From Schlegelella_A sp038258415 (lineage in GTDB: Bacteria > Pseudomonadota > Gammaproteobacteria > Burkholderiales > Burkholderiaceae_C): a stretch of 46,144 nt of DNA. The stretch's first letter is position 1. Each line of letters opens with the position of its first letter. The position numbers and the translations under genes were made by a program. The stretch spans positions 1 to 46,144 of the forward strand of contig JBBSPY010000003.1 in assembly GCA_038258415.1 (NCBI GenBank), read 5' to 3'. This document shows, piece after piece, positions 15,718 through 24,417 of the stretch. The notes beneath the pieces are model-generated. The model made no database searches. It was not told where the DNA came from and worked only from the letters and a program-made list of their open reading frames with translations.

Positions 15718-17073
15718 TCAGGGCGCCCCGCCCTGGGGCCCGTCGGCGTCGTCACGGGCGATCTGCGGCAGCCCGCCACGGTGCGACGTCAGCAGCCCCA
15801 CCTTCGCATAGGTCTGCAGCTTCTCGCGCGTATCGGCGATGTCGAGGTTCCTCATCGTCAGCTGGCCGATCCGGTCCTGCGGCGAGAAGGACGATTCGCC
15901 TTTCTCCATCGTCAGCCGCTCGGGCTGGTAGGTGAGGTTGGGTGACTCGGTGTTCAGGATCGAGTAGTCGTTGCCGCGGCGCAGCTCGATCGTCACCTCG
16001 CCCGTGACGGCGCGCGCCACCCAGCGCTCGGCCGTCTCGCGCAGCATGATCGCCTGCGGGTCGAACCAGCGGCCCTGATAGAGGAGCCGGCCGAGCTTCC
16101 TGCCGTTGTCGCGGTAGAGCTCGATCGTGTCCTCGTTGTGGATGCCGGTCACGAGCCGCTCGTAGGCGATGAAGAGCAGCGCCATGCCCGGCGCCTCGTA
16201 GATGCCGCGGCTCTTGGCCTCGATGATCCGGTTCTCGATCTGGTCGCTCATGCCGAGGCCGTGGCGGCCGCCGATGCGGTTGGCCTCGAGCAGCAGCGCG
16301 ACGCGGTCGCCGTACGCCGTGCCGTTGAGCGCGACGGGCCGTCCCTCGTCGAAGCGCACCGTGACGCGCTCGCGCTTCACCTCCACGTCGTCTTTCCAGA
16401 ACGCGCTGCCCATGATCGGCTGGACGATCGTCACGCCGCTGTCGAGCAACTCGAGGTCCTTGGCCTCGTGCGTGGCGCCGAGCATGTTGGAGTCGGTCGA
16501 GTAGGCCTTCTCGGCCGACATGCGGTAGGCAAAGCCGGCCGCGGTCATGAATGCCGACATCTCGGCGCGACCGCCGAGCTCGTCGATGAACTGCTGGTCG
16601 AGCCAAGGCTTGTAGATGCGGAGCGCCGGGTTCACGAGCAGGCCGTAGCGGTAGAAGCGCTCGATGTCGTTGCCCTTGAAGGTCGACCCGTCGCCCCAGA
16701 TGTCGACCCCGTCTTCCTTCATCGCCTGCACGAGCATCGTGCCGGTGACGGCACGGCCGAGCGGCGTGGTGTTGAAGTACGTGATCCCGGCGGTCGAGAT
16801 GTGGAAGGCGCCGCATTGCAGCGCGGCGATGCCTTCGGCGGCGAGCTGCTGGCGGCAGTCGATCAGGCGGGCCTTCTCCGCCCCGTACTGCATCGCGCGG
16901 CGCGGGATGTCGTCGTAGTCCGGCTCGTCGGGCTGGCCGAGGTCGGCGGTGTAGGCGTAGGGAATCGCGCCCTTGAGCTTCATCCAGTGCAAGGCGGCGC
17001 TGGTGTCGAGGCCGCCGGAAAAGGCGATGCCGACCTTCTGGCCGACGGGAAGCGAGGGGAGGATGGTCCGCAT
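15718..17073 (-). CDS. argG: Argininosuccinate synthase
   Basis: ArgG joins citrulline and aspartate with ATP to form argininosuccinate in arginine synthesis. The 451-residue protein carries the P-loop variant AFSGGLDTSAALHWM near residues 17-31, then CGAFHISTAGITYFNTTPLG, the substrate-binding GDGSTFKGNDIERFYRYG and SDQIENRIIEAKSRG. Length and these segments match the longer, E. coli-like class of the enzyme (around 447 residues), not the shorter 400-residue class. It stands alone, convergent with the regulator gene and divergent from the kinase gene with 202 bases between starts. Confidence 0.97.
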   Translation of the reverse strand: MRTILPSLPVGQKVGIAFSGGLDTSAALHWMKLKGAIPYAYTADLGQPDEPDYDDIPRRAMQYGAEKARLIDCRQQLAAEGIAALQCGAFHISTAGITYFNTTPLGRAVTGTMLVQAMKEDGVDIWGDGSTFKGNDIERFYRYGLLVNPALRIYKPWLDQQFIDELGGRAEMSAFMTAAGFAYRMSAEKAYSTDSNMLGATHEAKDLELLDSGVTIVQPIMGSAFWKDDVEVKRERVTVRFDEGRPVALNGTAYGDRVALLLEANRIGGRHGLGMSDQIENRIIEAKSRGIYEAPGMALLFIAYERLVTGIHNEDTIELYRDNGRKLGRLLYQGRWFDPQAIMLRETAERWVARAVTGEVTIELRRGNDYSILNTESPNLTYQPERLTMEKGESSFSPQDRIGQLTMRNLDIADTREKLQTYAKVGLLTSHRGGLPQIARDDADGPQGGAP

Positions 17074-17083
17074 GGTGTTCGAA

Positions 17084-17099
17084 GGTCGACGTGTCGACC
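17084..17099. repeat. Palindrome in the argG leader
   Basis: GGTCGAC-GT-GTCGACC forms a perfect seven-base stem, 10 to 26 bases upstream of the argG start codon. It could be a hairpin in the 5' leader or an operator. It does not look like a classical ARG box to me. Confidence 0.35.
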
Positions 17100-17275
17100 G
17101 TATTGTCGGGGCGTTGCCCGCGCCGGAGCCTCACCGTGGGCCGGGTCCGACCGCTCGGCCATACACGGCCCGGTTCGCCCGGGCGAGGGTGTCGCCCGGG
17201 GGTTGCGCTGCGGTAAGCTCGCGGGCCGCCGGCGGCGATGTCGGTTTTCGGCCTCGTTTCTCGTCTTTCCCTTCG

Positions 17276-19558
17276 ATGAGCACGCTTCCGCCCGAATCCG
17301 TTCCCCCGCCGGCCCCCTTCGCGGGCGTCGAGCACGACGCCCTGCCCGCGGGAACCCGCTTCGGCGAGTTCGAGATCCTGCGCGTGCTCGGCGTCGGCGG
17401 CTTCGGCATCGTCTACCTGGCGTACGACCATTCGCTCGAACGCGAGGTGGCGCTCAAGGAGTACATGCCGGCGTCGCTGGCCGCGCGCGGTGCCGGGCCG
17501 CAGATCACCGTGCGGTCGAGCTCGTTTGCCGAGACCTATGCGATCGGCCTGCGCTCGTTCATCAACGAGGCGAGGCTGCTGGCGCGGTTCGACCACCCGT
17601 CGCTGGTCAAGGTCTACCGGTTCTGGGAAGACAACGCGACCGCCTACATGGTCATGCCCTTCCTGCAGGGCACGACGCTGCGCGACACCCGGCGTCGCAT
17701 GCCGCACCCGCCCGACGAGGCCTGGATCCGCAGCGTCGTCACGCCGATCCTTGCCGCGCTCGAGCTGCTGCACCGCGAGGGGGTGTTCCACCGCGACATC
17801 GCGCCCGACAACATCCTCCTGCAGGAAGAGGGGCCGCCGATCCTGCTCGACTTCGGCGCCGCGCGCCGCGTCATCAGCGACCGCACGCAGTCGCTCACCG
17901 CGATTCTCAAGCCGAGCTACGCGCCGATCGAGCAGTACGCCGAGATGGCGCAGATGCGACAGGGGCCGTGGACCGACCTGTACGCGCTCGGCGCCGTCAT
18001 CCACTACCTGCTCTTCGGTGCGCCGCCGCCGCCGGCGACGGCGCGCGCCGTGCAGGACGGCGGCGATGCATTCGAGAACCGGATCGTCCCCGGCGTGTCG
18101 CCGCAGTTCCTCGAGGCGATGGGATGGATGCTGACGGTTCGACCGAACCAGCGACCGCAAAGCGGCGAGGAACTGCGCGCGGTGCTCGACGGTGGGGCCA
18201 GCGTGCCGCCGCGCGGCCGGCCGGGCATCACGATCCCGCCGCACGTCGCCAATCCGCCGACGGCGGCACCGGCGGTGCAAGGGCTGCCGGGCGGCATCGA
18301 GCCGGCGCACGACGCGACGCGCATCAGCACCGGCTACGTCCCGACCCACCTGCCGACGGCACATGTGCTCCCGCCGGGCCAGCAACCCACGCGCGGCCCG
18401 CTGCCGCCTGCCGCGCCGCCCACGTTCAACCCCGCCGAGCCGATGCCGACGGCGCGACCGGCAGGAGCCGCGTCGACGGATCCGGCGGCGAGCGTCGCGC
18501 CGCCCGGCAACGCGACGCGCACCATCCCGCCGCCGCGGACGCAGCCGCCGCCGGCTACCCGGGCCGTGCCGCCCGGTCACGTCACCCGGCCGCCTTCGGG
18601 CGCGCAGCAGACGGTCCCGCCTCCCGCCGCAGGCGCGCATCCGTCGCGAACGCAGCCACCGGGCTACGCGGCACCGCCGCCGTCGGGGCGAACCCAGGGC
18701 CCGACCAGTGCAGCCGTTCCCCGGCAGACGCGCCCGGCGCCGCTTGCCGGCGCCGTCGCGCCACCGCCGGCGATGCCCGCCAAGGGTTCGTCGAAAGCCG
18801 CCAGCGTGATTGCCGCCGTCGCGGTCGTGCTCGTCATCGGCGCCGTGCTGGCGTGGCAACTGGCGGGCAACCGCGGCGGTGCGGCGGCGGTCGACGCGGC
18901 GGCGAGCGCGGCATCCGAGAACGCTGCGGTTGCCGACAACGCCGCCGCATCGTCGGTGCCAGCGTCTGTCATCGAGACACCGCCGACGCCGCCCGTTGCC
19001 GTCGCGGTCCCGCAGGCGCCAGCGCCGGCGTCGTCGCCCTTGGCCGCAGCGACGCCAGCCCCGGACGCCACCGTGTCGACAAGCGCGGCGCAGGTGGACA
19101 CCACGGCCAGCGCGGCCCTCGCGTCGACGCCGCGCGTCGAGGTCCGCGAGCGGCCGAACGCGGCGGCCGCTGCCCTGGCGGCGAGCGCGGCAGCCGCGTC
19201 GAGCGGCGCCCGCACCCGGGTCGCCCGCGACGGGGCATCCGCTCCGACCGTCAGTCGCCAGCCCGACGGCTCGATCGGCCCGATCGCCGGCAGCGCTTCG
19301 CGACCCTTGGGCCAGCCCTCGGTCCGGGATGCGTACACCAGCGCGACGCCGGGCACCGGCGCGCGGCCGCCGGTCACGACGCCGGCCGTGCCCGTGGCCG
19401 AGGCGCCGGCGCCCGCGTCGGCGCGCGACGCGTGTGGCGGTCGCGTCTTCATCGCCCTGGCGATCTGCATGGAAGAGAAATGCGACGAGGCGCGCTGGCG
19501 CAACACCGGCGAGTGCCAGCGCATCCTCACCGCCAGACGGCAGCGCGAGAACCGCTGA
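17276..19558 (+). CDS. Transmembrane Ser/Thr protein kinase with Pro/Ala-rich linker and four-Cys periplasmic tail
   Basis: This 760-residue protein has an N-terminal Hanks-type kinase domain (about residues 30-300): glycine loop GVGGFGIVY at 39-47, VALKEYMP with the catalytic Lys, HRDIAPDN with HRD at 172-174, and DFGAAR at 192-197. All catalytic residues are present, so it should be active. About 200 residues of low-complexity Pro/Ala/Thr sequence follow, with many potential phosphosites. One membrane segment lies at about 509-531, then another 180 residues of Ala/Ser-rich sequence. The last 45 residues are distinct, with Cys at 720, 731, 736 and 747 (CGGRVFIALAICMEEKC, then NTGEC). The tail should be periplasmic. 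The gene is divergent from argG. Target unknown. Confidence 0.92.
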   Translation: MSTLPPESVPPPAPFAGVEHDALPAGTRFGEFEILRVLGVGGFGIVYLAYDHSLEREVALKEYMPASLAARGAGPQITVRSSSFAETYAIGLRSFINEARLLARFDHPSLVKVYRFWEDNATAYMVMPFLQGTTLRDTRRRMPHPPDEAWIRSVVTPILAALELLHREGVFHRDIAPDNILLQEEGPPILLDFGAARRVISDRTQSLTAILKPSYAPIEQYAEMAQMRQGPWTDLYALGAVIHYLLFGAPPPPATARAVQDGGDAFENRIVPGVSPQFLEAMGWMLTVRPNQRPQSGEELRAVLDGGASVPPRGRPGITIPPHVANPPTAAPAVQGLPGGIEPAHDATRISTGYVPTHLPTAHVLPPGQQPTRGPLPPAAPPTFNPAEPMPTARPAGAASTDPAASVAPPGNATRTIPPPRTQPPPATRAVPPGHVTRPPSGAQQTVPPPAAGAHPSRTQPPGYAAPPPSGRTQGPTSAAVPRQTRPAPLAGAVAPPPAMPAKGSSKAASVIAAVAVVLVIGAVLAWQLAGNRGGAAAVDAAASAASENAAVADNAAASSVPASVIETPPTPPVAVAVPQAPAPASSPLAAATPAPDATVSTSAAQVDTTASAALASTPRVEVRERPNAAAAALAASAAAASSGARTRVARDGASAPTVSRQPDGSIGPIAGSASRPLGQPSVRDAYTSATPGTGARPPVTTPAVPVAEAPAPASARDACGGRVFIALAICMEEKCDEARWRNTGECQRILTARRQRENR

Positions 19559-19666
19559 CCGCAACGCCGACAGCGGCTCAGCCTGTCGAGCGCGGCGACG
19601 CTCTGGAACGTCGTGCTTCGTCGGGCAATCCGGGTAGACGCCGTGGGCGCCGACGCCCGGCTCGGC

Positions 19667-19672
19667 TATACC
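19667..19672 (+). promoter_or_regulatory. Candidate -10 element for the acyl-CoA synthetase gene
   Basis: TATACC in GGCTATACCGG would start a transcript near 19679, 31 bases before the GTG at 19710. It matches the consensus at four of six positions and no clear -35 element was found. It lies 109 bases after the kinase stop, so the synthetase probably has its own promoter. Confidence 0.3.
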
Positions 19673-19709
19673 GGCAGACCTTCCTTCCGACCGGCTCGAC
19701 CGGACCGAC

Positions 19710-21431
19710 GTGGCGACCGAATCCGACGACTACACCGTTCCTGACGACCGCCCTCACTTCGCCGTCTGGCCGCGCCGGTTGCCGCGACGTCTCGCGGTGC
19801 CCGAGACCACGCTGTGGTTCAACCTTGAGGTGACGGCGGCGCGGTGGCCGAGCAAGGCGGCCTACGTCTTCGTCGGCCGAGAGCTCTCCTACCGCGATTT
19901 CAAGGCGCAGGCGGAGGCGCTCGCGGGCTGGCTGCAGCAGCAGGGCGTGTCGCGCGGTGACCGCGTCGGCATCTTCCTGCAGAACTGTCCGCAGTTCCCG
20001 ATCGCGGTGTACGCGGCGCTGCGCGCCGGTGCGGCGGTGGTGCCCGTCAACCCGATGAACCGCGCCGCGGAGGTCCGGCACTGCCTGGTCGACGCCGGCA
20101 TCCGCATCCTCGTCTGCAGCGCCGACCTGGCGGCGATCGTCGAGGAGGCGCAGTCGACGCTTCCGGCCGACACGAAGCCGGCCCGGGTTCTCGTCACGCG
20201 CTATGCCGACGCGATGCCGGCGCCTGCCGATGTGCCCGCCGCCGACGCGCTGCCGCCCCCGATGGACGCGTGGTTGCGTGCCGATCCGCCGCTGCCCGAC
20301 GGCGCCGTCCGCTGGGTCGACGCGCTGGCCGCCGGGAATTCCCCCCGGCCGTACGAAGGCGAACCCGACGACCTGGCGCTGCTCCCGTACACATCGGGAA
20401 CGACCGGTATGCCCAAGGGCTGCATCCACACGCACCGCACGCTGATGGCCAACACGCTCGGCGGCGCCTGGAGCTACGGCAGCACCGAGTCGGTGTCGCT
20501 CGGCGTGGTGCCGATGTTCCACATCACCGGCATGCTGTACGGTGTGCTCGGGTCGGTGGCCGTGGGGTCGACGGTGGTCGTGCTGCCGCGCTGGGACCGC
20601 GAGACGGCCGGCAGGATCATCTCCGGCCGCGGCATCACGCACTGGGTCTGCATCCCGACCATGATCATCGACCTGTTCGCCAGCCCGAACTACAAGTCGT
20701 TCGACCTGTCGAGCCTGCGCTCGCTCTCGGGCGGCGGCGCGGCGATGCCGCACGCGGTGGCCGAGCGCGTGCAGAAGGAGTTCGGGATCGACTTCGCCGA
20801 AGGCTACGGTCTCACCGAAACCGCTGCCCCGAGCCACGCCAACCCGCCCGAGCGCGCCAAGCTGCAGTGTCTCGGCATTCCGATCTTCGGCGTCGACTCG
20901 CGGGTGGTCGACCCGGTGACGCTGGTGGAACTTCAACCGGGCGAGATCGGCGAGATCATCACCCGCGGGCCGATGGTCTTCAAGGGCTACTGGAACCACC
21001 CGGAGGCCACCGCCGACGCCTTCGTCGAATTCGACGGCCGCACCTTCTTCCGCACCGGCGACCTCGGCCGGATGGACGAGGAGGGCTACTTCTTCATCAC
21101 CGACCGACTCAAGCGGATGATCAACGCCAGTGGCTACAAGGTCTGGCCGGCCGAGGTGGAGATGCTGCTCTACAAGCACCCGGCGGTGCAGGAAGCCTGC
21201 ATCATCGCCGCGAAGGACGCCTATCGCGGCGAGACGGTCAAGGCCGTGGTCGTGCTGCGCGCCGACGCCAAGGGCAAGACCACCGCCGACGACATCGTGT
21301 CGTGGTCGCGCGAGCACATGGCCGCGTACAAGGTGCCGCGGCTCGTCGAGTTCGTCGAGACGCTGCCGAAGTCGGGGTCGGGGAAGGTGATGTGGCGGTT
21401 GCTGCAGGAGCAGGAAGCGTCGGGCGGTTGA
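19710..21431 (+). CDS. AMP-forming acyl-CoA synthetase / ligase
   Basis: This 573-residue enzyme belongs to the ANL superfamily and activates a carboxylic acid with ATP and CoA. Key motifs are LPYTSGTTGMPKGC (AMP-binding), GYGLTETAAPSHANPP, YFFITDRLKRMINASGYKVW and the C-terminal lysine region PKSGSGKVMWR, where the final Lys is the adenylation residue. No signal or membrane segment is seen. The start is GTG (MATESDDYT). It resembles long- or medium-chain fatty acid ligases, but the acid is not predictable. It is convergent with the SDR gene, and two repeat elements fill the space between them. Confidence 0.93.
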   Translation: MATESDDYTVPDDRPHFAVWPRRLPRRLAVPETTLWFNLEVTAARWPSKAAYVFVGRELSYRDFKAQAEALAGWLQQQGVSRGDRVGIFLQNCPQFPIAVYAALRAGAAVVPVNPMNRAAEVRHCLVDAGIRILVCSADLAAIVEEAQSTLPADTKPARVLVTRYADAMPAPADVPAADALPPPMDAWLRADPPLPDGAVRWVDALAAGNSPRPYEGEPDDLALLPYTSGTTGMPKGCIHTHRTLMANTLGGAWSYGSTESVSLGVVPMFHITGMLYGVLGSVAVGSTVVVLPRWDRETAGRIISGRGITHWVCIPTMIIDLFASPNYKSFDLSSLRSLSGGGAAMPHAVAERVQKEFGIDFAEGYGLTETAAPSHANPPERAKLQCLGIPIFGVDSRVVDPVTLVELQPGEIGEIITRGPMVFKGYWNHPEATADAFVEFDGRTFFRTGDLGRMDEEGYFFITDRLKRMINASGYKVWPAEVEMLLYKHPAVQEACIIAAKDAYRGETVKAVVVLRADAKGKTTADDIVSWSREHMAAYKVPRLVEFVETLPKSGSGKVMWRLLQEQEASGG

Positions 21432-21445
21432 TCTTCTCTCGCGCA

Positions 21446-21552
21446 ATCGAAGCGGCGGGGTGCCCTGCTCCGCTCATGTCCCCCGCCGAGGGCCAGGTAT
21501 GGCCCTCGCCTCCTCCTCTACTTCGCTGCGCAGGGCACCCCACCGCTTCGAT
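21446..21552 (+). repeat. Nested palindromic repeat element, copy 1
   Basis: The outer arms 21446-21468 and 21530-21552 pair at 22 of 23 positions. Inside, CATGTCCCCCG (21475-21485) and CTCCTCCT (21510-21517) flank an inner perfect stem GAGGGCCA/TGGCCCTC (21488-21507) with a four-base loop. The same layout recurs at 21585-21695 (inverted) and 28681-28795. It lies 15 bases past the acyl-CoA synthetase stop codon. No coding potential was seen. The family is unnamed to my knowledge. Confidence 0.85.
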
Positions 21553-21574
21553 CGGGGCCAGACGCGCGGTCGAG

Positions 21575-21592
21575 CGCCTCCTTTCGGAGGCG
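21575..21592. repeat. Short hairpin between repeat copies 1 and 2
   Basis: CGCCTCC-TTTC-GGAGGCG is a perfect seven-base stem with a four-base loop. Its right half overlaps the outer arm of copy 2, so the two structures would compete. It could act as a terminator stem for either flanking gene, though no T-run follows. Confidence 0.4.
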
Positions 21593-21695
21593 GGCGTCGG
21601 GTGGCCGACGCAGTGAAGCAAAGGAGGAGAGGAGGGCCATACCTGGCCCTCATCGGGGGACATGAACGGAGTCGGCCATCCGGCGCCCGCTTCCG
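21585..21695 (-). repeat. Nested palindromic repeat element, copy 2 (inverted)
   Basis: The arms 21585-21609 and 21671-21695 pair at 22 of 25 positions, and the three exceptions are all G-T (G-U as RNA). Read on the minus strand it has the same core as copy 1: CATGTCCCCCG at 21664-21654, the same inner stem GAGGGCCA/TGGCCCTC, and CTCCTCCT at 21629-21622. It ends 20 bases from the SDR stop codon, so copies 1 and 2 form a head-to-head pair between convergent genes. Confidence 0.85.
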
Positions 21696-21714
21696 CGAAC
21701 GAACCAGAACGACC

Positions 21715-22476
<762 letters not shown>

Positions 22477-22501
22477 GCTGGGACGTTCCGCTTCGAAGGG
22501 G

Positions 22502-23506
22502 TCAGGAGAGGCCGGCGAGCGCCGCAGCGCCGTTCGGGTCGGCGCGGCAGTCGGCGATGTACTGGCGGATGATGTCGGAGAAGCTCGGGTCGGGGGCGAG
22601 GCCGAGTGCCGCCGCGCGATGGGCAGTCGAGCCCCGGGGCCAATTGGCGACGATGGCGGCGATGGTGTCGTCGCGAACGAAGCGCACGCGCTCGCGCACC
22701 CGCGAACCGGCGACGGCCTCCAGCGCGTCGAGCATCTCGCCCACCGTCACGTTGACCGCCGGCAGGTTGAGCGCGAGGCGGCCCTGCAGCTGCTCGACGC
22801 TCGCGTCGTACACGGCGATCAGCCCTTCGACCGTTCGCGCCACCGACGTGAGCGGGTGCGACACGTCGGCCGAGACCGGGCAGACCGCTTCCTGCCCGGC
22901 GAGCGGCTCGCGGATGATCCCGGAGAAGAACGACGACGCGGCGCCGTTGGGCCTGCCGGGTCGCACGGTGACGGTCATGAGGCGGGCGCTGCGGCCGTCG
23001 ACGTAGCCCTTGCGCGAGTAGTCGGCGATCAGGTGCTCGCACATCAGCTTGTGCGTGCCGTACGAGGTCTTCGGCGCGGGCAGGGTGTCGTCGCCGACGC
23101 GATCGGGCAACGACTTCGACGGGTCGGGTCCGAACACCGCCACCGAGCTGGAGAACACCAGCCGTGCCGGCTTCGCGGCGGCACGCAGCGAGTCGAGCAA
23201 GGCGCGCGTGCTGTCGAGATTGGAGCGCAGGCCGAGGTCGAAGTCGGCCTCGCATTCGCCCGACACGGCCGACGCCAGGTGGAAGACGCCGTCGAATGCG
23301 TCGGCGCGGAACGCAGCGCATTGCTCGAGCAGCGGCCCGACGCGCGACTCGACCCGCGGATCGGCGGCGATCGGCGGGCGCGGCGCGACCTGGTCGGCGA
23401 CGACGACGCGGTCGATCGCTGTCGCGCCCAGCGTGCCGCGCGCGAGCAGCGCCGAGATCAGCCGCGAACCGATGAAGCCGGCGCCGCCGGTGACGAGCAG
23501 TTTCAT
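22502..23506 (-). CDS. denD: DenD-type NAD-dependent dehydrogenase (D-erythronate dehydrogenase family)
   Basis: This 334-residue extended SDR starts MKLLVTGGAGFIGSRLISAL. It has the Ser in VFSSSVAVFG and the Tyr/Lys pair in SYGTHKLMCEHLI. The segment VTVRPGRPNGAASSFFSGII with REPLAGQEAVCPV is the signature I associate with D-erythronate dehydrogenase (DenD), which makes 2-oxo-erythronate in four-carbon acid sugar catabolism. Related proteins are often labelled simply NAD-dependent epimerase. Its ATG overlaps the regulator stop by four bases, so the two are coupled. The usual partners of the erythronate route (isomerase OtnI, decarboxylase OtnC) are not in the window, so the true substrate may differ. 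Confidence 0.85.
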   Translation of the reverse strand: MKLLVTGGAGFIGSRLISALLARGTLGATAIDRVVVADQVAPRPPIAADPRVESRVGPLLEQCAAFRADAFDGVFHLASAVSGECEADFDLGLRSNLDSTRALLDSLRAAAKPARLVFSSSVAVFGPDPSKSLPDRVGDDTLPAPKTSYGTHKLMCEHLIADYSRKGYVDGRSARLMTVTVRPGRPNGAASSFFSGIIREPLAGQEAVCPVSADVSHPLTSVARTVEGLIAVYDASVEQLQGRLALNLPAVNVTVGEMLDALEAVAGSRVRERVRFVRDDTIAAIVANWPRGSTAHRAAALGLAPDPSFSDIIRQYIADCRADPNGAAALAGLS

Positions 23507-24288
23507 CGCGCGGCCGCCCTGCCGGCCGCGCCCGGGGCCATCGTCTTCGGGTGTGGCGCGGCATGCCGCATCCGCCGGTCGCCGCCTCGCATGTGGACGA
23601 TCGCCCGGCGACGCGCCAGCGGCGCATCGCCGGCCGCCACCGCCTCGACGATCGCAAGGTGCTCGCGGCGGACCGCGTCGATGAACTCGGGTCGCGTCGC
23701 GTCGTTGCGGCGCGTCACCCGCATCGACTCGCGCGTGTACTGTTCGAGAAAGCCGAGCAGTCGGGCGAAATGCGGGTTGCCTGCGGCCTCGGCGAGCAGG
23801 CGGTGGAAGGCGAGGTCTTCGGCGACGCCGTCGCGGCCGTCGGAGACGCTGCGGTCGAGCGCGCGGAGGGCTCGCCGCAGCTCGGCGACCTGGGTGCGCG
23901 TGGCGCGCGAGGCGGCGAGCGCCGCCGTCTCGGCCTCGAGCGCACGCCTCACTTCGCGCACCTGCAGCACCTCCTCGACCGAGCCGATGAGGGCCAGGTC
24001 GAGCATGAGCGGCTCGCCCGCCTTCGGCTCGGCGACGTAGACGCCGGAACCCTGCCGCGATCGGAGCAGGCCGCGCGAGCGCAACTGGTGGACCGCTTCA
24101 CGAACGACCGTTCGCGACACGCCATGCGCCGCAGCGAGTCGCTGCTCCGTGGGCAGGCGGTCGCCCGGGCGCAATCGCCCGGCGCCGATCTCGCCGTCGA
24201 GCCGGGCGGCGAGCCGGTCTGACAGTCGCTCCGCGACCAGGGGCAGGGCCGTCGGTTGCGAAGCCGGGTCGAGTGGGTGGAACAGCAT
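23503..24288 (-). CDS. GntR-family (FadR/FCD) transcriptional regulator
   Basis: This 261-residue regulator has an N-terminal winged helix (LPTEQRLAAAHGVSRTVVRE, then LRSRGLLRSRQGSGVYV, about residues 30-85) and a C-terminal all-helical FCD ligand domain (about 95-230). The FCD domain carries the metal-binding type residues in EDLAFHRLLAEAAGNPHF and EHLAIVEAV. FCD regulators usually sense organic or sugar acids and release DNA on binding. I use the ATG at 24288 (MLFHPLDP), because an ATG 57 bases upstream would place a probable operator inside the gene. It is first in an operon with DenD and SDR genes, and divergent from the ABC importer it probably controls. Confidence 0.92.
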   Translation of the reverse strand: MLFHPLDPASQPTALPLVAERLSDRLAARLDGEIGAGRLRPGDRLPTEQRLAAAHGVSRTVVREAVHQLRSRGLLRSRQGSGVYVAEPKAGEPLMLDLALIGSVEEVLQVREVRRALEAETAALAASRATRTQVAELRRALRALDRSVSDGRDGVAEDLAFHRLLAEAAGNPHFARLLGFLEQYTRESMRVTRRNDATRPEFIDAVRREHLAIVEAVAAGDAPLARRRAIVHMRGGDRRMRHAAPHPKTMAPGAAGRAAAR

Positions 24289-24297
24289 GGTTGTCGG

Positions 24298-24310
24298 GTC
24301 ATCATACGAA
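24298..24310. promoter_or_regulatory. Candidate GntR operator overlapping its own -10 element
   Basis: GTCATCATACGAA (minus strand TTCGTATGATGAC) resembles operators of FCD-type GntR regulators such as TTGTATGATGAC. On the minus strand TATGAT could be the -10 element, putting the transcript start a few bases before the regulator ATG at 24288. This arrangement suggests autorepression. The similarity is judged by eye. Confidence 0.4.
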
Positions 24311-24417
24311 TCCGGCGATGTCCGCGACTTGCGGTTTGCCCTCATGCGCAGCGGCCACCGGGTGTGAATACTCGCGCGGTCGGCATCGTTCGCCGCTCGT
24401 CTTCCGTTCGCGTCCCC

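Noticed and set aside
15752..19564. A 1270-codon open frame on the minus strand opposite argG and the kinase
   Set aside because: It is a by-product of high GC (few stop codons). It is Arg/Ala-rich without any domain, and it covers two genes with clear family motifs.
19568..19588. CGACAG/CTGTCG hairpin after the kinase stop
   Set aside because: Six-base stem, nine-base loop and no T-run; too weak to call a terminator.
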